From Lysobacterales bacterium (GTDB lineage Bacteria; Pseudomonadota; Gammaproteobacteria; Xanthomonadales; Xanthomonadaceae), in NCBI GenBank assembly GCA_016718605.1, contig JADKCY010000002.1, positions 1,486,001 to 1,550,000 of the forward strand: 64,000 nucleotides of DNA. Direction: 5' to 3'. This document shows, one piece after another, positions 18,421-26,619 of the stretch (its first letter is position 1; each line of letters opens with the position of its first letter). The notes beneath the pieces are model-generated. The model was not told the DNA's origin. It did no database searches and was given only the letters and a program-made list of their open reading frames with translations. Position numbers and translations under genes: made by a program.

Positions 18421-19857
18421 TCAACGGTCATGCGTCGCATGAAACCGGACGCAATTGCGCCCAACGGCTTTGGCCTGGTACATCGCCGCATCGGCCTGCA
18501 TGAATATCTCTTCTTGCGAGACCGTTTCGCCCGAGAACAACACCACGCCAATACTGGCGGTGCAGTGATGTTCAATGTTCAAGCTGTCGCCGTTTCGATC
18601 CGTGAGCGCAAGCAAGTACGGTTCTGACAGGCAAACCCGAATTTTCTCGGCAATGGCACCGGCGCGCCATTGTGCGGCGGCGCGGTCGCCTTCAAGCTCG
18701 CGAAACATCACCACAAACTCGTCGCCGCCCATGCGCGCCACCGTGTCCATGCCTCGCACACTGGCGCAAAGACGGCCGGCAACCTCGATAAGCAACAGAT
18801 CGCCCGCCGAATGGCCGTGCGTGTCATTGAGCGCCTTGAAATTATCGAGGTCCAGAAACAGCACGGCGCCGCAAAGTCCACTGCGCTTGCCGGCGGCCAT
18901 GGCCTGATTCAGACGATCGGTCAGCAGACGGCGATTGGGCAACTTGGTCAGTGGGTCATAAAAAGCCAACTGGCGCACCTGATCTTCCATCTCCCGACGC
19001 TTGGTGGTCTCTCGCGTGATGCCATGGAAACCCACCAGCTTGCCATTGGCGTCGTATTCGGGCCGCGAAAGCACTTCCGCCCACAACAAGCGGCCGTCTT
19101 TGCAACGGTGCTGTACCTCAAAGGTGACAAAACCTTTTCGGGTACCGTCAGGTTCGATCGTGGGTTGGCGCGCCATGAGCTTTTTCACCAAGGCAACGCC
19201 GTCCTCGGTGAACATCTCAAACACATGGTGGCCAACAACCTCCTCGGCGGCAAAGCCGCGCAGCCGCTGATCTGAGGGGCTGACGTAAGTCATGAAGAGG
19301 TCAGCATCTGCTTTCCAGAGCACATCCACGGTGTCTTCCGTCAACAGTTTGTAGAGATTCTGGCTTTGGTTGAGCTGCTGCGTTTGCTGTTGCACCTGCT
19401 CCTTGAGGGCCCTGTTGAGTTCTTGCAGCTTGGCCAGCGGATAAATTTCACCATCGTTGGCTTGCCGGTAAGGCACCGAGATGCCGCTGTGCGCGATTTT
19501 CCAGCGCTCACCTTCAAGTCGGAAAATCAACACCAAGCGTGCCACCTCCCGCGACAAGACTTCTTCAGGCATCGGCAGGTGAATATGAAAAAACGCGGTG
19601 GTCACCACCACATCCGCGCTCAGATCCTGCAGACAGACATCGACCATCTCAATGCCGATTCGCTCTGTCACTTGCGCGAAATCCTGTCGTGTAATCGCCA
19701 TCCATGCGTGGCGATCTTTCACTAAGACATCGCTGCTGCCCGCATAACCACTGAAGTTGTCACTGAAGCGTTCGGTCAACTGATCGTCACGCGCGGCGTA
19801 CATTTCAAGGTATTCAGCCAACAAGTGTCGGATCACGGCATGACGATCTGGTTGCAT
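18421..19857 (-). CDS. Diguanylate cyclase with NTF2-like and PAS domains
   Basis: Predicted to make cyclic di-GMP from two GTP. The 478-residue product has an N-terminal SnoaL/NTF2-like domain (about residues 1-125: HLLAEYLEMYAARDDQLTERFSDNFSGY … WKIAHSGISVPY), a short coiled coil rich in Gln (LKEQVQQQTQQLNQSQ), a PAS domain (about 150-285: DVLWKADADLFMTYVSPSDQRLRGF … GKLVGFHGITRETTKRREME), and a GGDEF domain (about 295-475: YDPLTKLPNRRLL, LDLDNFKALNDTHGHSAGD, MGGDEFVVM, QADAAMYQAKAVGRN). The active loop is intact. No membrane helix; cytoplasmic. The ATG at 19857 is preferred to one eleven codons upstream. No EAL domain. The NTF2-like domain suggests small-molecule sensing, by inference. Confidence 0.9.
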   Translation of the reverse strand: MQPDRHAVIRHLLAEYLEMYAARDDQLTERFSDNFSGYAGSSDVLVKDRHAWMAITRQDFAQVTERIGIEMVDVCLQDLSADVVVTTAFFHIHLPMPEEVLSREVARLVLIFRLEGERWKIAHSGISVPYRQANDGEIYPLAKLQELNRALKEQVQQQTQQLNQSQNLYKLLTEDTVDVLWKADADLFMTYVSPSDQRLRGFAAEEVVGHHVFEMFTEDGVALVKKLMARQPTIEPDGTRKGFVTFEVQHRCKDGRLLWAEVLSRPEYDANGKLVGFHGITRETTKRREMEDQVRQLAFYDPLTKLPNRRLLTDRLNQAMAAGKRSGLCGAVLFLDLDNFKALNDTHGHSAGDLLLIEVAGRLCASVRGMDTVARMGGDEFVVMFRELEGDRAAAQWRAGAIAEKIRVCLSEPYLLALTDRNGDSLNIEHHCTASIGVVLFSGETVSQEEIFMQADAAMYQAKAVGRNCVRFHATHDR

Positions 19858-20334
19858 TCGGTTCGCCCAAGCCTTTCGTGCAAATCGCACTCATTTGATC
19901 CATTTTGACCGGATTTTCGCCCCTTGCTGGTGAGCGCTGGCACGTCACGAGCTTGGCGTGGATGGCGCTGGGTTCATCCAAGCTGGCGACGATCCGCACC
20001 CAGCCACGATAGTCCACGCAGCTGCTCACATGGGTGTTGACCCGATCGCCTGGAACGATTGGGTGTAACCGAGGGCTGGCCCGCACGGTGGGGGCAAAAT
20101 GCTGGCGGATAACACGCTTGAGGCGTTACGCATTCGATCATCGAGCGGCGGCGCTCGTCAGGGGCTCGCTCGTCCGCGCTTGATCCGCGCGATCCCGCAT
20201 CGGTCACAGCCGGCTTGTCGCGTTTCGACGACGGCGATTTCGCGGGAATTCGGCGGGAACACGATCTCCATCCGGTGATCCCTGAGGGTGTCCTTCACCG
20301 TACGTGGGCGAGTTCCCCATAAAAGGCTCCGCCC
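19858..20334. other. Gene-free stretch with possible IS91-like debris
   Basis: About 480 bases between the GGDEF gene and the delta-60 repeat gene. On the minus strand, near 19912-20060, the translation WVRIVASLDEPSAIHA and then QRSPARGENP resembles the C-terminal zinc-ribbon-end segment of IS91-type transposases (typically RIVA-I-EP--I--IL-H-----APARGPP). The match is short and interrupted, so it is only a suspicion. The last 40 bases carry an AAAAGG ribosome site for the next gene. Nothing else is recognised. Confidence 0.3.
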
Positions 20335-21774
20335 ATGCGTCCGAGTATCTTGACTTGCTTGCTCTGCACCCTGTTTGCCAGCGTCGTGCATGCCGATGGC
20401 GCCGACGGCACGATCGACGGCACCTACGGCAGCGTGTTCGGGCGTGCCGTTGTCAGCGATTTTCCCGACGCACCGGAACCTGGTCCGTACCTGGGAGCGA
20501 TGGCCGTTTCAGACTCCGGGCGCACCTGGCTGTTCGGTGAGTACAACATCATCGAAGCCACCGCGTCCTTGCCCATCGCCCGACTGGACACACTCACCGG
20601 CGCACTCGACCCGGCGTTTGGCGGCGGCAGCGGACTGGTTTCCAGCCCCTATCCGATCGCCGGTGGCACCTGGTTCCGCGATCTCAGTGCCGTCGTGCAG
20701 CCCGACGGTAAGCCGTTGATCGCCGGCCGCGTCCGTGGCCCCGGTTCCGACCGCGGCTTTGTCTGCAGACTCAATGTCGCCGGCAATTTCGACGCGACCT
20801 TCGGCACCGACGGTTGCGTGACGCTGCGGGCGTTCGCGTTTGCCAACGAGCGGTGCGGCATCGAAGCGATTGCCCTCGGCAGCGCGAGTGGCGGCATCAC
20901 CGTGGTCGGCCATTGCGACGATGTTGATGCCACCGCCTTGCAGGCATTTACCGCCCGCTATACCGCATCCGGACAGCTCGATACCGAATACGGCGCCGGC
21001 GTCGGCGTGACCCTGCCGCAGACATCAGGCAGCGCGCTCCACTACCTGCGCGCGCTGCAGGTGCTGGACGACGGTCGGATCATGGCTGTGGGTTCGGCAC
21101 ACCGGAATGACCAGTTCGACATCGCCCTTCTGCGATTGAGCAACGACGGCACGCCTGATCCCACCTATGGCGACAATGGTCATCTGTTGCTGGCGGTCGA
21201 TCTCGCGGGTGGGTTCGACGACATTGGCACCGGTGTTACGGTACGCCCGGGCGGGCGCGTGCTGGTCATGGGTACCGCGGAAGGAAGCAACCAGAACGGC
21301 GAGGTCGTCCTATGGCAAACCAGTGTCGATGGTGTCCCGGACGCGACCTTCGGCGACGCTGGCCTCGCGTTCGGTGCGGAGCCCATGGAAACGGCATTCG
21401 AGTCCCCGACGCAGCTAGTTGCGTATAAGGCGCGGATGCGTCTGTCGATCGACGACCTCGGCCGTGCGGTGGTGATGGGGCGGACAGGGCCGGCAGCGGC
21501 GCAGAATGACGATGTGCGGGTCTTCCGCTTCACGCAGAACGGCCGCCGCGACCTCACCTTCGGCGAGGCCGGCAGAGGCGTTGTCGACGTCGACAACGAC
21601 GTTTCGCTTCCCGGGCCCGGTGCGTCGGACGATATCCCGACCTTCATTCTCGCGCAGCGCACCCGGATCCTGATTGGCACGATTTCGGTTCGCGATAGCA
21701 AGCGCCATATGGTCACGCTGGCGTTGACTGCTGCGCATCTGTTCCGTGACGGGTTCGAGGCTGAGGGGAACTGA
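20335..21774 (+). CDS. Exported delta-60 repeat protein with C-terminal GFE motif
   Basis: 479 residues with a signal peptide (MRPSILTCLLCTLFASVVHA). The mature part consists of delta-60 repeats, about 55-60 residues each, recognised by their recurring turns LDPAFGGGSG, FDATFGTDG, LDTEYGAG, PDPTYGDNG, PDATFGDAG and RDLTFGEAG preceded by segments like GRIMAVGSA and GRVLVMGT. This pattern predicts a seven-bladed-propeller-like fold. It ends HLFRDGFEAEGN: the GFE motif with five extra residues. AAAAGG lies eight bases before the ATG. Delta-60 proteins are exported and of unknown function; binding or adhesion is a guess. Genes on either side belong to decayed or unrelated units, so it is probably monocistronic. 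Confidence 0.85.
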   Translation: MRPSILTCLLCTLFASVVHADGADGTIDGTYGSVFGRAVVSDFPDAPEPGPYLGAMAVSDSGRTWLFGEYNIIEATASLPIARLDTLTGALDPAFGGGSGLVSSPYPIAGGTWFRDLSAVVQPDGKPLIAGRVRGPGSDRGFVCRLNVAGNFDATFGTDGCVTLRAFAFANERCGIEAIALGSASGGITVVGHCDDVDATALQAFTARYTASGQLDTEYGAGVGVTLPQTSGSALHYLRALQVLDDGRIMAVGSAHRNDQFDIALLRLSNDGTPDPTYGDNGHLLLAVDLAGGFDDIGTGVTVRPGGRVLVMGTAEGSNQNGEVVLWQTSVDGVPDATFGDAGLAFGAEPMETAFESPTQLVAYKARMRLSIDDLGRAVVMGRTGPAAAQNDDVRVFRFTQNGRRDLTFGEAGRGVVDVDNDVSLPGPGASDDIPTFILAQRTRILIGTISVRDSKRHMVTLALTAAHLFRDGFEAEGN

Positions 21775-21879
21775 GCCAAAAATTGCAAAGTCCCATGGGC
21801 AGGACACAGTCGCAGGAGCGTCCGCCGCCGGACGCTTCAAGCATCATCGCTGGTCCGCGAGCGCACGCCAAATCTGTCG

Positions 21880-22250
21880 TCAGGCAGCCACCGCCTTGGC
21901 CAGTAACGCCTTGGCGGTGCGGGCGTCGCATTTGATCGTCGGCGCCGATGCGCCAAGCAACGGCGACCACCTCGCTGACTTCGAGACAGGCAACGACGCA
22001 CCGCGCGATTGCCAAGGCCGGGTTGACAGATCGCGTGTCGCCAGCATCTCCGCGCGCGTTAGATCCGAACCGGGTTCATGCCCTACCACGATGGCCGCTG
22101 AGGCCCTGGCTGCCGAGTATCCGCCATGGGCACTTCGCAACCCAGCAGACGCAAGCCGCCACGCCCTCGCGTTCGGCAGCAGCCGGTCGATAGATCGCTC
22201 TGGATAGGCGTTCGGTACAGTGCGCACCTGCCGTCGAGTGGGCGTCAGTA
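21880..22250 (-). pseudogene. Possible decayed histidine phosphatase (sixA-like) gene
   Basis: The minus strand encodes IVVGHEPGSDLTRAEMLATR in one frame, matching the late GHEP motif of SixA-type histidine phosphatases. The neighbouring frame gives LAIARCVVACLEV, like the IA---GG-ACLE strand, and the first frame resumes with RWSPLLGASA and TAKALLAKAVAA before a stop, like the C-terminal end of the family. The catalytic N-terminal RHG motif is not found, and frames must switch twice. I read this as a dead fragment; chance similarity is possible. The rest of the 520-base gap between 21775 and 22295 holds nothing I recognise. Confidence 0.3.
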
Positions 22251-22295
22251 CCTGCTGCGATGTGCATTGTGAAGCGCAGGGGTGAGCGTCGACGG

Positions 22296-25200
22296 CTACT
22301 GCGTCGTCTCGCTGCGGGTCGCGCCATGCACACTCAGCCCTGCCCAGAAATAGGGCGCGGCGGCACCCGTCGGCAGACGCTCGGCCAGCCCCAGAGTGGC
22401 CAGTGCCGCATGCCACCAGGAGGCGTCTGCTTCCCGTGCCAATTTCAGCCAGTCGCGCTGGCTTGCGGCGAGTGCGCTGTCGAGGTCCTCACCTTTGGCA
22501 ATTCGCGGCTGCAGGGCACGCATCAACCAGCCGGTACTGGCGTCATCGACCGCCCAAAGCGTGCCGAATACCGTCTTTGCTCCGGCCAACTGCAGAGCCT
22601 GAACCAAGCCTTGCAGACCCTCGCCACCAAAGGCCTGACCCAGGGCGCTATCGCAGGCGGACAGGGTGACCACGGAACCCGGCAGAGACCATTGCGCCAT
22701 TACCTCGGCGGCACTGATCCGGCCATCATCATCGCCAGCGCCGCTGCCACTCGACAGCAGCAGTTGGGAGCGCAGTGGATTCTCGCGATCCAACAAACCG
22801 TGAACAGCCACATGCAACCAGCGCGCGGTACGCGCCTGTTCCCGCAACCAAGCTTCGCTGGCCTGCTGCCCCAATGCGATTCGGGTGTCTGGTCCGAAAA
22901 CCTCGCGCAGAGCGAGCACCTCGTCGCGCGCAGCGCCGAGTTGCGCGCCAGTCTGGCGCTGTTGCGGCGTATCACTCTCCTGCTGTGTGCTACCGACAGC
23001 ATCACCTGCGCCGACCGCACGTAGTCCGGTGTTTGGACGGTCAGTCAGCAAATTGAACGAGTCTACTGATGCCGCCAAGGCGATACTCGCACGCTCGATC
23101 AGATACACCGGCTCAGGCGTGTCATTGACCACCAAGGCAGCCCATGGCAAATCATGCAAGTCCGCGTCCGGCACGATGACCCAACGCGACTTGGCGCGGA
23201 TCTCGGCAGGGAGCTGACCGAAAAGATCGCGATATAACGCGTGCCCTTGGCGCTGAGCCGCATGTGCCACCGCAGGCGCATCCGGCGCTGCCAACAGCGT
23301 GCGCCAGCGTCGGATCCGTTCACGCCATTGCGCTTGGCCCACTGGCAACGCAAACAGGGTCGGTACCGCCTGATCCGCGGTGTAGACCAGCAACACGGTA
23401 CTGTCCGGCAAGACCACCAGAGACAACAAGACTTGATCGCGCCCCAGGGCGATCGCACGGGGCGGCGCCGTCGGCCAGGGCAACGTTGCGCTAGCGGGTC
23501 CGTCGCCCAGCAAGGCACGCGACGCTTGCCACCGGTATTGGGCTTCCAAGGTGGCAACCTCGGCGACTGCGTTCTCGCCCATCAACATGGCAAGGGGCTC
23601 TTTAAACAGCGCCTGGAAACGACTGGCCCATCGTGCGCGCAAGTCCTCCCGTGAGGCGGCTTTTTCTCGCGCCGTACCCAACAGGTCGATCGCATGGCGA
23701 TAGGACGTCAGCGCAGCAGCGGACTGGCCTTGATCACGCTGCAAGCGTGCCTCTGTGAGCGCGAGTTCGACGCCATCCAGCCGTGAAATATCCGCTTCTC
23801 CAAGTTGCTCGCGCAGCGTTTCCAAGTGCGCCTGCGCCTTGTGCCAATTTCCCTGCAACCGTTCGGCATCCGCCAGCAGCAGAATCAAATCGGGGCGGGC
23901 GGGTTTGTTACTCAGGTGTAGCGCGGCGGTGAGGTCTGCTTGTGCGGCCGCACCATCACCGGCGTCCAGATACCAACCCGCACGGAATCGCAGCAGGTCT
24001 TGCAGCAACGACATGCCACGCACGGGGTGATCTGCTGGCAGGTTCGCCCATGCCGCTTCAATGTCTCGACTTGCTGCGATCGCTTCGTCGAAACGCCCCT
24101 GCGCGTGCCAAACCTGCGCAAGCTGCAGGCGGGTGCTGAGGGTCTCATAGCTGACCGGATCCAGCGCTTTCGAATCGCGCCACGCCTGCGTGAACAACAG
24201 CTCGGCCTCGGTCAGTTGCAACTGCCGCCACAGCACGTCCGCAAGCGCTGCGCGCGCCTGTGCATGGGCATTGGAGGCAGGCGCCGCGCGCCCCATGACC
24301 TCCAAGGCTTCACGCGCGTAGCGCTCCGCCAGAATCAGGTCGCGCGGCGTCTGGCTGAGTGCGATGAAATGTGCGTTGAAGGCCGCCCGCCCGTGCGCTG
24401 GACTGTTGGGATCGAGCACACGCAAGCGCTGCAATCCGTTTTCCAGAGTGGCCATTCCGCCCGGTCGCCCAAGCCGGTCGTCAATGACTCCGCGCAGCAC
24501 TTGCGCATTCGCGGCATCGAGGCCTTTCGGCGCGATTCGCGCGGCAAGCGCCTCGGCTTTCGCCAACCACGCTTCCGCTCCGGCAGGATCCTGCTGGCGA
24601 AATGCGTTCAAGGCCAACGCCAGTGCTGCGCGCATGCCCCACAGACTGTCGGCCTGGTCCTCGAACAAGGCCGTGGCATTCGACTCGGTGGCGGGCAGAT
24701 CACGCAATTGGGCGTAGGCGAGAATCGTCAGATTCATCAGCGCTGGATCACTGGCGAGTGCAGGTGACGACGCTTGTGCTTGCTGGGTCCAATCCCGCAG
24801 CGCTTGCGGCGTCAGCGCACTGTGTACGGCATACAAAGCGGCGACGCGCTCGGCCTCGCTCGCGTCTGCGAACACCTCGGGCAACAGTGTCTGGATGTCC
24901 GTCGCGTTGCCATGTCGCGCCAATTCCCTCAGCAGTGCGATACCCCAAGCAGCGGACGACGCGGAACGTTGCCGCGCCTGCCGCCAGCGTTCGCGCAGTT
25001 GGGATTCCCGTTGTGCGGCGTTGCTGACGTCGAGTGTCGCCGTTCCCGGCTGCGCATCGACATCCACGACGTCCACGGCCCACTCGCCCGCTGGCAACGT
25101 GACCGATTGCCATTGCCCCGCACGTTGCCGCTGCAGCGCCAGCGGCCCGGATTGCGCCATCGTCCATTCCAGCTGTCGGAACATCTGCGGCGTCAGCGAT

Positions 25201-25379
25201 GGCCCGGAGGCAGTCGCCAACACGTCACCCAGCTGCAGATCTGTCCCGAGCGCGGCCATCCGCGCAGTGACCTGCACGACCCGCACATCCGCATGCACTT
25301 CCGAACTGCTCAGTGCCATGCACAGTGCCGCCGCAAGAGCGCAGCAGATTCGGACAGCGGGACTTGAGGAAATGCTCAT
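22296..25379 (-). CDS. Exported PDZ-TPR-CHAT (caspase-like) protein
   Basis: 1,027 residues. The signal peptide (VRICCALAAALCMALSSSEVHA) exports it. Residues about 32-95 look like a PDZ domain (RMAALGTDLQLGDVLATASG … LALQRQRAGQWQSVTLPAG). Residues about 120-600 are helical tetratricopeptide-type repeats (ALAVNAFRQQD…, LAERYAREALEVMGR, LQLAQVWHAQGRFDEAIAAS, GAAAQADLTAALHLS, ALTSYRHAIDLLGTAREKAA). The C-terminal 350 residues are a CHAT domain with the clan CD dyad intact: His860 in LHVAVHGLLDRENPLRSQLL and Cys909 in VTLSACDSALGQAFGGEG, followed by QLAGAKTVFGTLWAVDD. It is thus a likely active cysteine peptidase in the periplasm. It starts nine bases after the anti-sigma stop, with GAGGCG as ribosome site, and is third in the sigma/anti-sigma operon. 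Target inferred: the anti-sigma factor. Confidence 0.88.
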   Translation of the reverse strand: MSISSSPAVRICCALAAALCMALSSSEVHADVRVVQVTARMAALGTDLQLGDVLATASGPSLTPQMFRQLEWTMAQSGPLALQRQRAGQWQSVTLPAGEWAVDVVDVDAQPGTATLDVSNAAQRESQLRERWRQARQRSASSAAWGIALLRELARHGNATDIQTLLPEVFADASEAERVAALYAVHSALTPQALRDWTQQAQASSPALASDPALMNLTILAYAQLRDLPATESNATALFEDQADSLWGMRAALALALNAFRQQDPAGAEAWLAKAEALAARIAPKGLDAANAQVLRGVIDDRLGRPGGMATLENGLQRLRVLDPNSPAHGRAAFNAHFIALSQTPRDLILAERYAREALEVMGRAAPASNAHAQARAALADVLWRQLQLTEAELLFTQAWRDSKALDPVSYETLSTRLQLAQVWHAQGRFDEAIAASRDIEAAWANLPADHPVRGMSLLQDLLRFRAGWYLDAGDGAAAQADLTAALHLSNKPARPDLILLLADAERLQGNWHKAQAHLETLREQLGEADISRLDGVELALTEARLQRDQGQSAAALTSYRHAIDLLGTAREKAASREDLRARWASRFQALFKEPLAMLMGENAVAEVATLEAQYRWQASRALLGDGPASATLPWPTAPPRAIALGRDQVLLSLVVLPDSTVLLVYTADQAVPTLFALPVGQAQWRERIRRWRTLLAAPDAPAVAHAAQRQGHALYRDLFGQLPAEIRAKSRWVIVPDADLHDLPWAALVVNDTPEPVYLIERASIALAASVDSFNLLTDRPNTGLRAVGAGDAVGSTQQESDTPQQRQTGAQLGAARDEVLALREVFGPDTRIALGQQASEAWLREQARTARWLHVAVHGLLDRENPLRSQLLLSSGSGAGDDDGRISAAEVMAQWSLPGSVVTLSACDSALGQAFGGEGLQGLVQALQLAGAKTVFGTLWAVDDASTGWLMRALQPRIAKGEDLDSALAASQRDWLKLAREADASWWHAALATLGLAERLPTGAAAPYFWAGLSVHGATRSETTQ

Positions 25380-25388
25380 CCGTGCGCC

Positions 25389-26009
25389 TCAGTCGTTGCG
25401 CAACTCAAAGGCATAGGGCCCGGCAATACGTTCGCCCTGACGATCCGTCACCCACCAAAGATAGGTTCCGGCGGCGAGTGTCTTGCGCACGCTCGGCGGA
25501 AGACTCGCATCACAGCGCTCCACATCAGCCTGCCACAGCGGTTCGCCATCGGCCCCAGCGAGCTGGACATGCGCCGCCTGAGCCATCGGACAATCCCAGC
25601 GGAGTTGTTCAGGCGCGGAAGCGAGCACCGCCTGATGCTCTGGCGTCAGTGCAGCGACCAAGGTTCCTCGGACAATGCGATCCGGTGCTTGCGGCGGCAG
25701 CAACATGCTGCCCGCGGCCAACATCACCACCACGCTGGCGGCCATCGCCCAGCCCACCCACGTGCGTGGGTGCGGTTTGCGTGGCCGCAACTGCACGACC
25801 GCTGCACCGCTTTCCCCAAGTGCGTTGCCAAAACCATGCTCGCTCCAGTCGACCAGTTCCGCGCTCAACGCCACCAAATCGCTGCAGGCCTGACACCCCA
25901 ACGCATGATCCAGTAGTGCCGCGCGTTCGGCATCACCCAGCTCACCGCGCGCCAAGGCAGTCAGGACGTCTGCGTCCGCGCAGGCGTGGGTTGATTTGTC
26001 CACACTCAT
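25389..26009 (-). CDS. Membrane-spanning zinc anti-sigma factor (zf-HC2 type)
   Basis: 206 residues. The cytoplasmic N-terminus carries the zinc anti-sigma signature H-x3-C-x2-C (His35, Cys39, Cys42 in LLDHALGCQACSDL), which binds and inhibits ECF sigma factors. A single transmembrane helix spans about residues 84-104 (WVGWAMAASVVVMLAAGSMLL), leaving about 100 residues in the periplasm. That part reads as an all-beta domain (LRWDCPMAQAAHVQLAGADG … AGTYLWWVTDRQGERIAGPY) with a possible disulfide between two cysteines. The start overlaps the sigma-factor stop as ATGA, so translation is coupled. Regulation would come from proteolysis or conformational change of the periplasmic part; the exported CHAT protease encoded next is a natural candidate. 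The pairing is inference, the domain features are seen. Confidence 0.85.
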   Translation of the reverse strand: MSVDKSTHACADADVLTALARGELGDAERAALLDHALGCQACSDLVALSAELVDWSEHGFGNALGESGAAVVQLRPRKPHPRTWVGWAMAASVVVMLAAGSMLLPPQAPDRIVRGTLVAALTPEHQAVLASAPEQLRWDCPMAQAAHVQLAGADGEPLWQADVERCDASLPPSVRKTLAAGTYLWWVTDRQGERIAGPYAFELRND

Positions 26010-26524
26010 GGCATGTCCTCCGTATCCCGCAACAGGGCGCGCAACTCCTCGACCCCTCGATAGGCCAGATTGCGTGCCGTGGCTTCGGTCATTTGCATGA
26101 TTCGTGCGATCTCCGGGACAGCGTGTCCCATCAACAATAGTTGTGCCGGTTGTCGCCGACGCTCCGGCAAGCGCGCCAACGCGGCACGAACCCGCGCCAA
26201 ACGCTCGCTTCCGAGCGCTTCGTTTTCCGCCGCGCTGCGCTCATCCACCAGCACTGCCGCCAACGGCTCGCTCAGGCTTTCTTCCTGTCGCGCTACCCGC
26301 CGCCGCTGCGCATCAATGACGACCGACAGCACGACCTTCTGCACATAAGACGGCAGATGCTCGATGGTTTTCTCACGCTCCAGCGATTTCCACAGCCGGA
26401 CGCGAACTTCCTGCAGCAGGTCATCCAGTTCATCGTCATCGAGCATGCGCACATGCTTGCGCAGCAATGCACGAAGACGAGACTCCTGCTGGCGTAACAA
26501 CGCTTCAATCGGTGCTGGGTCCAT
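26006..26524 (-). CDS. ECF-type RNA polymerase sigma factor
   Basis: 172 residues from the ATG at 26524, which has a strong GGGAGGAGG ribosome site; a frame-open ATG ten codons upstream is less likely. Region 2 is seen in LRKHVRMLDDDELDDLLQEVRVRLWKSL and LPSYVQKVVLSVVIDAQRRR (core binding and -10 recognition). Region 4 is ARLPERRRQPAQLLLMGHAVPEIARIMQMTEATARNLAYRGVEELR (helix-turn-helix for -35). The sequence lacks regions 1 and 3, as usual for ECF factors. It is first gene of an operon with the anti-sigma factor and CHAT protein, and divergent from a VCBS-repeat protein gene across 95 bases. It may direct its own transcription and that of the neighbour, but I could not point to a matching promoter pair. 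Confidence 0.88.
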   Translation of the reverse strand: MDPAPIEALLRQQESRLRALLRKHVRMLDDDELDDLLQEVRVRLWKSLEREKTIEHLPSYVQKVVLSVVIDAQRRRVARQEESLSEPLAAVLVDERSAAENEALGSERLARVRAALARLPERRRQPAQLLLMGHAVPEIARIMQMTEATARNLAYRGVEELRALLRDTEDMP

Positions 26525-26619
26525 GGTGGTGCCTCCTCCCACATCAGTGTGCATGGCCCGGTGAGAAAGCGCATGCCGATGCTCGTCTTTTTTGCATACC
26601 GATCCAGCGGAGGTGCCGC
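26525..26619. promoter_or_regulatory. Divergent promoter region between ECF operon and VCBS gene
   Basis: Ninety-five bases separate the two divergent start codons and must contain both promoters and both ribosome sites (GGGAGGAGG on the minus strand, GCGGAGG on the plus strand). No unambiguous -35/-10 pair can be named. The compactness makes joint control by the ECF factor plausible. Confidence 0.45.

Noticed and set aside
22296..26524. CRISPR array or Cas genes next to the CHAT/sigma unit, as in type III-E systems
   Set aside because: No short regularly spaced direct repeats and no Cas-like protein were seen anywhere in the window.
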